Part shown: piece after piece, positions 43,601 through 53,700 of the stretch
Layout: each line of letters starts with the position of its first letter
How positions within the stretch are numbered: the first letter of the stretch is position 1
Program-made: the position numbers and the translations under genes
Notes under the pieces: generated by a model
Database searches by the model: none
Seen by the model: the letters and a program-made list of their open reading frames with translations, nothing else
What the model was told of the DNA's origin: nothing
Assembly: GCA_947471745.1 (NCBI GenBank)
Contig: CANJKZ010000110.1
Location: 434,001-498,000 of the forward strand
Source of the DNA: Closterium sp. Naga37s-1
Lineage: Eukaryota; Streptophyta; Zygnematophyceae; Desmidiales; Closteriaceae
Reading direction: 5' to 3'
DNA length: 64,000 nucleotides

Positions 43601-45487
43601 GTAAAAATGGTAGAGACCATCAAGAAACACAGGGCGAAGCTCAGAGCGGTGCGTGGTACTTGCAAGGAAGGTGTTAAGACACAGATCTTGAAAACATCCA
43701 GTCACGGCACAAAAGATACTATTTTACATCAGACTTACTTACCGTGAAGCAGCCCCTTCTCTATCATGCATTGCTCTGCCCTGATTGGCAAGGCCGGAGC
43801 CTAACGGAGATGCCTGTAGTGAAGCACTCTGTAGCGGGGATGCAGGAGATGCCTGCGCCTGGGCCTGCTCGGTCATCTTGAGCTTCTGCACCTGATGCAG
43901 CAGACCGTCCATGCTGTGCTCTGTGCCTCGCTGCACGATGGGCACGGGAGGACACATGCATGGTAGCGGACACACACACATATGCGTGAGTTGAGATGTA
44001 ACGAAGCACTCTGTAACAGGGACGCCTGGGCCTGGGCCTGCTCTCAGTCATCTTGAGCTTCTGCACCTAATGCAGCAGACCGTCCTTGCTGTGCTCTGTG
44101 CCTCGCTGCATGCATGCAGACACACAAGCCACAAGGCAGCAGATACACGCATATACATGAGTAGTCGTAATGAAGCATTCTGTAACGGGGATGCACCTGA
44201 TGCAGCAGACAGTCCATGCTGTTCTCTGTGCCTCGCTGCATGCATGGGCCATGGGCATGGGGCAGAAAAAAACAGCAGCAGGCAAACAAGCACGTCCTAT
44301 TGAATACATACAATGAAAAAACGAGGCTCCTTAGAAGGTCAAGGGCCACTGCCTTGTCTGTCATCATCAAGTTTTGCATTCTTGCAGAAGATTGACAGGA
44401 ATGTGAACGAATGTGGACGATAGGAGGCAGACGGGGTAAACGACCACTCAGTGAGGCTGATGGAAAGGAAACAACCAGCGAAGAAAGCAAACCAAGTCGT
44501 ACAAACAGGCTGGGCACAACAAAATAGCAGGAAGAGGGGAAAAGGATGGGTGGGGGGGAGCGGGGATGGAGGAGAGACAGACGCGGGAGGAGGGGGAGAG
44601 GGAATACTGACAGCAGGGGAGAGTCCGTGGGAGTCTACAGATGTCTTGCGCTTTCGGCTGCTGGCAGGTGGCGCTGACTGGCTGGTGGAGAGGCTGTAGC
44701 ATGGGGAGGGAGAAAGCCAGAGAGGGAAATGGGTGCAAGTGAATACCGTGTGTGAGAGACAGATAAAGAGGGCTTCGGCTGCTGGCAGGAGGCGCGGACT
44801 GGCTGGTAGATAGGCTGTAGCACGGGGAGAGCTCGAAGGAGACATAGGAGATAGGCAGAAGAAAGACATGGGCGCGCAGCGCAAATGAATATTGACACGT
44901 CTCATGGCTAGTTATGCATGTCTCATGGCACATGATGCATGACATGGCACGCATTGCTCATTGCAAGGTACAAGACACATGACATGGCATGGTCCACTGC
45001 TCATCCGTGTCTCACTGGCTCATGACACATGCATGGCACACATGGCATGGCATGGCATCGCACGGCATGGCATCGTGTGGCATTGCTCACTGGCCGAGGT
45101 ACGAGACCGTGTCGCAGCAGGGCGAGTCGAGAAAGTCGGACACTAGCCGCCTCACTGCAGGGGTGGCTCGTGGCGCATGGCATGTCATGGCTCACTGCCT
45201 CGAGACGCACGGCATGGCATGCATGGCATGACACGCGATGCATGGCATGGAATGGCACGGCTTACTGGCCGAGGTAAGAGACGTAGTCATCAGTGTCTCA
45301 CTGTTTCATGACGCATGGAGCACTGTCTCATGATGCATGGCATGGCATGGCACTTCATGAAATGCACAACGTACTGGCCGAGGTACGAGACGTAGTCATC
45401 CGTGTCGCAGCAGGGCGCGTCGAGAAAGTCTGACACCAGCCGCTTCACAGCGAGGTTGGCGAGCTTGCGGTCAGCAGCTCGAGGCAT
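37646..45487 (-). CDS. CID7-like protein: PAM2 motif, CUE domain, DUF1771 and Smr domain
   Basis: Nine minus-strand exons join in phase: 45375-45487, 44612-44693, 43743-43930, 41603-43580, 40743-41166, 40410-40480, 39997-40121, 39265-39424 and 37646-37789, giving 1094 residues. SLNPHAAEFVPVF at about 212-224 is a PAM2 motif, which binds the MLLE domain of poly(A)-binding protein. A CUE-like segment (DPVRILATEFPMFSISTLAE...) covers about 748-787. DUF1771 (NLYGDMREEARDHARIRNAC...KAAAKELSARGQWHNEQM) lies at about 930-990. The C-terminal Smr domain has LDLHGLHVGEAI and VCVGTGHHTKGR. This order is that of Arabidopsis CID5/6/7-type PABP interactors, so a role in mRNA metabolism or quality control is likely. 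The centre is Gly/Pro-rich low complexity. Exon 5 has two rival heads. A start further upstream cannot be excluded. Confidence 0.9.
37735..38650 (-). repeat. 120-bp tandem array of CID7-like exon 9 head plus palindrome-like joint, 8 copies
   Basis: Each unit carries the exon 9 acceptor and start (GCAG|GTGTACGTGTGTGTGGGC, VYVCVGTGHHTKG). In seven of them CTTTGAGGTGCCTCAAGAG forms the joint. Two unit types alternate (TTGGTGTGGTGGCCC and TTGGTTTGGTGGCCT), so the evolving unit is 240 bp. Any copy could serve as acceptor for the last exon, but only the one nearest the stop leads into the full exon. Confidence 0.95.
38800..39620 (-). repeat. copies of CID7-like exon 8
   Basis: Tails (IPMLKREIAAMRSAARSTQQRQQ with GTGAGC donor) recur at about 39083-39215 and 38919-39025, with a shorter piece at 38810-38850. 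A diverged head copy (NVASGCLRGRAGEGGEARVL) with acceptor is at about 39536-39616. (GGGGTT)n-like sequence fills 39445-39500. Confidence 0.85.
39775..40595 (-). repeat. copies of CID7-like exons 7 and 6; poly-G tract
   Basis: An exon 7 tail copy (AHAKA..AIFRT) lies at about 39775-39870 and a head copy at about 40205-40245. An exon 6 copy (LYGDMREKSRDH) lies at 40530-40595, separated from the true exon by an imperfect palindrome, CTTTTGAGAATGCTCAAA, at about 40519-40536. A run of 21 G lies at 40131-40151, directly before the exon 7 acceptor. Confidence 0.85.
41220..41420 (-). repeat. two head copies of CID7-like exon 5
   Basis: LQ.EMT..SPT follows a TTACAG or CACAG acceptor at about 41390-41412 and 41225-41300, upstream of the complete exon at 41166. 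Either might be used instead with loss of reading. Confidence 0.75.
43975..45310 (-). repeat. copies of CID7-like exons 3, 2 and 1
   Basis: Exon 3 heads (RGTEHS.DGLLHQV) are at about 44045-44110 and 44195-44245. An exon 2 head copy (LSTSQSAPPASSR) is at 44775-44825. Exon 1 tails are at 45088-45165 and 45262-45300, with GTAC or GTAAG donors reading away from the conserved TACCTCGGCCAGTA region. CATGGCATGG-type repeats lie between them. Confidence 0.8.
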
Positions 45488-47737
45488 CAGCGAGCCACAC
45501 AAGCGAGCGGATTGGTAACACCGTAACACTGTCAGAAAACCCTATTTGCTGTTGGGCCAATATGAAGTTTGGTACAGAAGAGAGGAAGGAAAAGAGCAAA
45601 AGGCAAGATAACGGAACCGCGATCAGATAAGTTAACAATGCGGAGATCCCAATGTGAGGTGACTCGGATTGAAATGTACGTGATCGTGATCCCAATGTGA
45701 GGTGACGCTGATGCCAGTTTAGATTCGCGCGTGATCGCGAAGGACTTGGAATTGCCTCATCAGGCTGCTGAGGGACCGACGGAGGGGAATTCAAGAAGCT
45801 CAACAATGACCGGGAGGGGATTCGTGACAGAGTGAAACGAGAGAAGCGCACGAACGGCTCACGACGAAAGCATGGTGATTATGAGGGAGAGGCTGAATTC
45901 TGAGTCTGCTCAAAAGAGGTCGCCGAGGAGGGGAAGGCAACAGGGGACTCATAGAGTCACTGGGTGAGGGCTGTAGGAGAGGAAGGAGACGCTTTAATTA
46001 GCGTTCCTGGTAACGAAAACTGACGGGTGGAGACAACGGAATTTAGGAGAATAATTGCTTACTCTGCAGAAGGAAAAGCTGGGAAAAGGCTGGCCTTCAG
46101 AGTGCTGGAATCAGTCAATAAACGTAAAAACAATGGCTTATGCGAATCCAAGGTATGAAGTTAGAGAGCCGCAGAACTAGCCTAAACTGGTAGATCGCCA
46201 CGCAAATTGGCGGAAGCACTTCCCGACAATTTGACCTACCAACTATTGTGCTAAGCTCCTAAAAGCTTATGGCTGGCCATGGTGAAGCTCGACCATGCAA
46301 AGCAGCCCAAGCATGGCAGTTGGGAGCAGCAACTCCCAAGACAAGAGGCCTGCTGCCTTTCCGCTAAAAAGCAGCCCCGTAGCGAATTACATACTAAAGT
46401 TTTCACTAACAATGTAGTAAACGATAAACTTTCCAGAAACATGTAAAGCATTGTAAGGTGCAAGTAATTATGTGTATCAAGTTTGGACTCATAAATATTT
46501 AATTTAATTCTCTAATGTCTCAAGATAGAACATAATGCATCATAATATCGATATCATATATTTGCTTCAATAAGTAATCAAGACTGATCTATGAAGAAAT
46601 AGTTAAACATTAATTTATCTTCATATTTTTATATGAAATATTTAAATTTATATAATACATACTAATATGCATGTGTAATACTAAATAATCGCTTACCATA
46701 TTCTCGTATCAAATAGCTTATTTTACTGTGGTATGGAATGGAGCAGCTCTTATTGCCGTTAATTCATCTGAGTTCCCGCCAAAAGGGAGCCTGCTCCACC
46801 TCGAGATTACTGCTGCACCGCTATCAATTCACAGCATCGCCGCTCCATCACACCAACCGCCATTACAACCATCAGTCATCTCGTCGCTTTCTCACCTTTG
46901 CCTCCCAGCCAAGTCTTGCTTTCTCCTAACCAAGCACCTCGTCAGGTCAGCTCCAAGTCCAAGCGTCACCATGGCGCCGTTCCGATGCGTAAGCGCGCGG
47001 TCACCGCTGCGCGCAACGCTTCCGCACAGTCGAAGCGCGATATGTCGTTCGAGCTTGCCTCCTAGCGGTACACAATGCGACAGACGACAGATGGCAGGTC
47101 GCCCCCACGTTCCGCTCCGTGAATCACGGACAACGCCGCTCGTGTGGCGAATAGTTCAAATGCTTTGAATTTCTAACGACGCGAGAAAATAGTCCACCTG
47201 GGTCACAATACCTCATTATTCGCCAGCTTTTCCATATCAGAAGCTGCGAAGGCGAAAGTGCCGTCGCGCAGCTGGTCGCACAGGTCGCCGCAGAGATCAT
47301 CGCATAGGTCGCCGTGCAGTTTGATGAGGTAGAGAATTGATCATCCGTTTTTTCAGGCGCCTCAAATTTCGATGAAGTAGAGTATTGATCATACACGTCA
47401 CCGCCGCCGAGTTTCGAGATTTCTTTTGAGTTCGGAGACTTCTTGTGTTCTAGGAATCCTCGGGACTTCTCATTTTGAGACGTCTCAAAACTACTCTTTT
47501 TACACGTGTTTTGTGAGTTAGGAGACTTCTTGTGATTTCTGAATCCTCGGGACTTCTCATTAACTGTCGTGCAGTGAGATTCAACGATCGGTCGCGCCGT
47601 CTTAAGTGTCATCGGCCTCTCAAGGCCGCAGTGCCACTGCTAACGCCACCGCGACCATCATTACCACCAGCATTAGATAGAAACGGCGCACCTGCTAACT
47701 GCAGTCAATTCACAAGCAACAGAGAGAGCAATCGAGA
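45488..47737. other. divergent intergenic region between the CID7-like and COBRA-like genes
   Basis: No gene is recognised. A strongly A/T-rich island lies at about 46440-46730. A palindrome (ACGT core) at 47473-47490 separates two copies of an about 50-bp text (GGAGACTTCTTGTG...AATCCTCGGGACTTCTCA). A GCGC-type variant at about 47352 separates copies of GATGA.GTAGAG.ATTGATCAT. Both promoters should lie here. Confidence 0.6.
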
Positions 47738-50700
47738 ATGAGATTAGGAATTCTGAAGGGGATACGGCCGTCCACGGACTCCATGATGGCACGATCAACG
47801 GTTAGGATGCCACGAACGGCACCGCCCCCATCGTCACCATCGATTGCATCATCATCGCCGTCGCCAAAGTCACCCCCGTGCGACTTTAGTCGTCTAGAGG
47901 AATTCCAATTTCACTTGGCCGATTTTGGCAGATGGGAACACCAAGAAACGCCTGGTTCGGTGCGGCATGAGAAATCTGATGAGACTTTTGGGAGGAGCGA
48001 AGAAGAGGTGATTGGTACACTCTGCATGGAAACTACAGCGATTGTTGCTGAGATGAACGTGGGGGGATTTGTGAAAAGGAATCTGGAGGTCGTTGAGTCC
48101 AGTCAGAAGTATGGAGGTGTTGTTGAGAGGGATGAGGAGCAGATGGGCAAGAGACGCGTGAGAAACGGGGAAGAACGGAGAAAAACGAACAGCAGTGACG
48201 TCACGCGCGGCGCTGTAACGGGAGGAACCCTCGCCTTTGTCACCCTGCTGCTGATGTCAGTCACGTCGGCATTAGCGCAGGCATCACCTGCACCAGCACC
48301 GCCTTCCCCTGTAACACCCCTCAAGTCCTTATCATCAGCAGCAGCACCCCCCTTCCGTGTATCGTCACAAGCACCACCACCACCCACCCCTGGATCTTCA
48401 TCATCATCAGCAGCAGCAGCAGCAGAAGCGGCAGCAGAAGCAGCAGTAGCAGACTCTTCCTCTGCAGCTCACATTTCCTCGTCAGCCCCCTTAGGTGCGG
48501 GTAGTGGTCCTGCTGATGCTGCTGCTGGTGATGCTGTGAGAAGCGATGTCATGGCAAGTGGTGCCTCCCTTCCCGCTGGTGAGTTCTGGGGAAAAATGGG
48601 AGGACTCGAGATAGGGAAGCACTTAAAGCGGAACACTTGAAGGTGATGGGCGGACGGAGAGAGAGGGAAGCATTGAGGGTTTAGAGGGTAAGGGGAAAGA
48701 GGGAAGCGTTTAGGTGATGTGGGAATGGAAGGAGAGGGGTTCACAGTTAAGTGTTGGAGGGAAGGGAATGCTGTTTCGTTCACCCTCCCTTCCTTCCCTG
48801 CACTTAATGCCCTTTCCCTGTCATTTTTTTTTCTCGGTTCCCTTTCCTTCGCCTTCTCCTTCCCTTCCCATCCTACCTTTCATATGCTCCCTTCCTCCGC
48901 TCTCCAACCTCCCTATTTAGTCTCCCTTGAGGATTCTCAAAACCGATACAAGCACAACCCAAATCTCAAAAGAAATGCAAGCATAGCCAACCATTCAGAC
49001 ACCGCCCATCTCCAATCGACCGCTCAATCACCGCCCATCTCAATCTCGTTCACCTCCCTTTCCGTTTCCCTTCCTCTCCCCTGCCCTCTCTACTATACAA
49101 ATACATGCCCCTCCACCCCCCTTCCTCCCACAACCAACCAGTCAGGCGCTGTCCCAGTCCCAATGATTCCCCCTCCCCCGATGGACCTTAAATCTCTTCA
49201 ATGCGTGCTCCCCTCTACACCCTTCTCCATCCTTCTCCACCATTCCCCCCTCACAGCCAACCAATCAGACACCATCCCCGACCCGATAATCCGCCCGCCC
49301 CCGACCGGCCCCTTCTCGCTCTCCCCCCTGCCGCCTCCCATCCGCGGACCCATCGTTCCCGCCCCTCCCACTCCGTGCTTCGGGGTCACGGTGGCCTATG
49401 TGATAGAGAGCATCATCAACATTCCCTCCGTGTGGAATGGGAGTGTGAAGCCATATGGGTTCAAATCCAAGATCGAGCTACTCAACACCGGCAAGAGGTC
49501 AGAACTCCCCCCCTCTTCCTCCTCTCCCTCTTGTTCCTCGCTTCCCCCTCCTCCTCTTCTTCTCCCCCTCCTCTTCTTTCACCCCCCCTGCTCCGTGCTT
49601 CGGTGTCACGGTGGCGTATGTGATAGAGAGCATCATCAACATTCCCTCCGTGTGGAATGGAAGCGTGAAGCCGTACGGGTTCAAATCCAAAATCGAGTTA
49701 CTCAACACTGGCAAGCGGTCAGTCCCCCCCTTTCGTCTTCTTTCCCTCCTCCCCTCTTCGCTTTTTTGTCCTCCCTATTATCTATGCTGGGAATTGGTCA
49801 GTACATATGTCTCGAAGCAAATCCTATGGCGGGTGTGAAGTGCTCGTAGGTGGGTGGTGAGGGGGGTAGAGTTCATTACTCAACTGAACCCTCCCTTACA
49901 CCCTTGCGTCCTTGTGTTTCCCCAACCCCCCAGATTTACTCAACCCCTCTGAATCTCTGGTAATGCAGGGACCTGGTGGGATGGGAAGTGAGGGCGGAGA
50001 AAGAAGTTTACTCGCAACAGCCCCATCACTCAACTGTTCCCCCTTGCGTCCCTGTGTTTCCCCAACCCTCTCAAACTCACTCAACCCTTTTGGACCTTTG
50101 CACCACAGGGACCTGGTGGGGTGGGAGGTGAGGGTGGAGTTCACTCGCAACGAGCTCATCACGCTGCTGGGGAACGCACAAGTGGAGTTTGAACTGCCGT
50201 ACCCGGGTGAGACACAATAACATTTTGAGCTGCTATAGCCAGGTGAGCCTGTTTTCCCTTCAACACACCCTCGCAACGAGCTCATCGCTCTTCTGGGGAA
50301 CGCACAAGTGGAATTCGAACTGCCATACTCTGGTGAGATGTGCCAGACAATACACTCCCTCTGTTACCCACCCTGCTTAATTGCCCATTCTGGGTTTACC
50401 TACCTGCCAGCGTGTGTTCACTCACAACGAGCTCATCACTCTGCCTTGGAACGCTCAAGTGGTGGAAGCGCCGTACCCTATGTTTTTTTAGAATTCTCAA
50501 AAAACATACGCTCAAGTGGTGGAAGCGCCGTACCCTGACGAGATGCCATGGTGTTGTGAGCTGCCGCCGCTCTGCACTGCTCTTCTTCTTCTCCAGCATT
50601 GACAGCTGGAGAGCAACCGCCTCATCACTGCACGTGATGCATCAGATCCCCAGACCCCTTCCCCAACTCTTCACGTCCCCCCTCCCCCCTTGCTTTCGTG

Positions 50701-53700
50701 TCCCATGCACACATCCCCCCCCCCAAACACACACATACTGCTCTCAGGTTCTGCACTCCTCTTCTCCAGCAGTGACAATCAGCGCGACTGCCCCATCATT
50801 GCATGCGACAAAGGCCAGAAGAGACGCTCGCACTACCTTCCGCCTTCCCCCCATTCCTTCCTTCCTGAACCCCCCCGAATCCCCCTGCCACCCTCTCCAC
50901 AGGCTCCGCTCTGCTCTTCTCCAGCATTGACGACCAGAGCGACCGCCTCATCACGGCGATCCACGCGGGCGGCGACGTTCGGCAGTATGTGGTGTTTGCG
51001 GAGGTGTTTGGCACGGAGTTTGGGGCGGCGGCCGCCAGCAAGGCGCTCCCGCGCACGCTCTACCTCACCACACCAGGTGCGTGCGTGAAGCAAATCTTAC
51101 TTCACGTACTGAGTGGGACTATTAGTTACCTAGTCTTTACGTGTGGAGTTTGGGGCGGCAACTGCCAGCAAGGCGCTCCCGCGCACGCTCGACCTCACCA
51201 CACCAGGTGCTGGAACTGATTTACCACGTCTCAGCCACTCATCTCTCCTGCGCTCCTCCCCTTCTCTGTTGCAAGTTTTTTGCTGTGCATGAAACCCCAA
51301 ATGGAACTTAATGCTTTCTATCACCCCCCCCCATCAATTCAACGCCCTACTCAGAACTCTCTGTCGTTTCTGCCTCCCTGCCAATCCCCCCAAGCCCCCA
51401 TCTCCCCTCCCCTCCCTCCTTTCTTCCGCTGCAGGCTTCCACTGTGCATCCAACCGCCCTCAGTTCCCATCTCCCAACAGAATCCAGGTGAGGTTGCAGT
51501 CAAAACACTTGCCTTTGCGTCCCTTCAATCCATCAATCCATGAACGCGCTCCTACTGCCTCCAGTTCTTCTCCTTCCAACCCCAGCCAACTTGCTGTCCT
51601 TTGATTGTTGCGGATCCTCCCTTCGCCCTGTTGCTGACCCCTCTTTTCCTGTTTTTGGATCTGCCTTCCCATCCTATCCCCGCCCAGGTCTGCTGTAGGG
51701 AGACCTCCTACCCGCCTCCCCCACCTCCTCGCCCCCCTCCCCGCCTCCCCCCGATCGTCCCTGCTTTGACGGTCCAGATCGACATCACAGCAGCGAGCGA
51801 TATGGACCATCAGATGCTCGTCACAATCAGCAACCTGCAGGCGGACAGGCGCGTTGGGCCACCAAGGAACGACCCCTGGGCGCTCAGCTGGCGATGGACG
51901 CAGAATGAGGTACAAGGGGGGTAGGCTTGGCTTGGGTTTCAGGGTTTAGGGTTCAAAAGCTGGGGGTTATGGTTTGAGGAAGGTTTTGAGACGTCTCAAA
52001 ACAGGGTTTAGGGTTCAAAAGCTGGGGGTTTTGGTTTGAGGAAGGTCTGGAACCTGGGGTACCAGATGCTCGTCACCATCAGCAATCTGCAGCCTGACAG
52101 GCGCCCTGGGCCCCCGAGAAACGAGCCCTAGGCCCCCGAGAAACGAGCCCTGGGGCCCCGAGAAACGAGCCCTGGGCCCCCGAGAAACGAGCCCTGGGCG
52201 CTCAGCTGGCGATGGACTCAGAATGAGGTCGGAGCTAGGGCTTAACGTGGCGGATGGGAGGTGAGCACGGGTTCGGGTTCAAGGTGGGGTAAGGTGCTTG
52301 CAGGCTGAAAGGCGCGTTGGGCCCCCAAGAAACGGACCCCTGGGCGCTCAGCTGGCGATGGACACAGAACGAGGTGAGGAGGGCTGTGTGTGTCTTGGGG
52401 TAGAAGGCTTCGGGTTTAGGGTTTCTGGTCACACAAGCCACACAGCAGGGCAACTGCCAGCAGCAATCAGCCTCCTCTGCAGTCTACGGAGCAGACATCG
52501 CCACCGCCCACTCGTGCTCCCGCCACCAAACTACCCACTCTCCCAGTCCCAACCCGACCCCCTGTCCTGCCCTACACACGCATTCCTCCTCGCCCCTCTG
52601 TTGCATTCAGATCGTGTGGGAGGCGTACGGAGCACAGGTCACAAAGCCGGGCAACTGCCAGCTGCAATCCGCCTCTTCTGTCGTCTACGGCGCAGCCATC
52701 GCCACCGCCCACCCGTGCTCATACAACTCTATCTTCCCACACTTCCATGGTTCATTCCCAACGCCCCTCTGTTGCCTGCAGCTTGTATGGGAGGCGTATG
52801 GCGCACAGGCAACACAGCAGGGAAATTGCCAGCAGCAGTCCGCCTCTTCAGCAGTCTACGGAGCAGCCATCGCCACCACCCACTCCTGCTCCTGTCTCCC
52901 CCTCTCTTCCCACACCCTCTTCCCCTCAGATTGTATGGGAGGCATACCGAGCACAGGCCACCCAACAAGGCAACTGCCAGCAGCAGTCCGCCTCCTCTGC
53001 TGTCTACGGAGCAGCCATCGCCACGGCCTGCTCGTGCTCCTGTCTACCCTTCTCTTTCCATGCTCCCCTTCACTTCCCATCTCCCTCTGTTGCTCTCAGA
53101 TAGTCTGGGAAGCATCTGGCGCACAGGCCACCCAGCAAGGCAACTGCCAGCAGCAGTCCGCCTCCACAGCCGTCTACGGAGAAGCCATCGCCCGCCCACA
53201 CCTGCTCCTGTCCACCAAACTACCCACTCTCCCAGTCCCAACCCGACCCCCCGTCCTGCCCTACACTCGCATTCCTCCTCACCCCTCTGATGGCTCTCAG
53301 ATTGTCTGGGAAGCATATGGGGCACAGGCGACCCAACAAGGCAACTGCCAGCAGCAGTCCGCCTCCTCTGCAGTCTACGGAGCAGCCATCGCCACCGCCC
53401 ACTCCTGCTCGCCACGGCCCGTCTTTGTGGATTTACCAGGAGGGGTGTATGGCAGTGAGAGTGGGCGGGACCTGGGGGCTTCCCTGGGAGTGCGCCTGTC
53501 GTGCTGCAAGAACGGCTCTATTGGGCTGCGCTCGTTTCCCTACGGCGACCCTGCTCTTGCCCAGTATCAGGTGAGGTCTAGAGGGGCTTCACTCTCACAC
53601 ACACTCATGCTCGCCTTGCGGCCTGTCTTTTGTGGATCTGCCAGGAGGGGCGTATGGAAGTGAGAGTGGGCGGACCTGGGGCCATCTCTGGGAGCTCGTT

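Noticed and set aside
44948..45270. CATGGCATGG repeats as a regulatory array
   Set aside because: They vary irregularly and lie between exon 1 copies in an intron; nothing supports a binding function.
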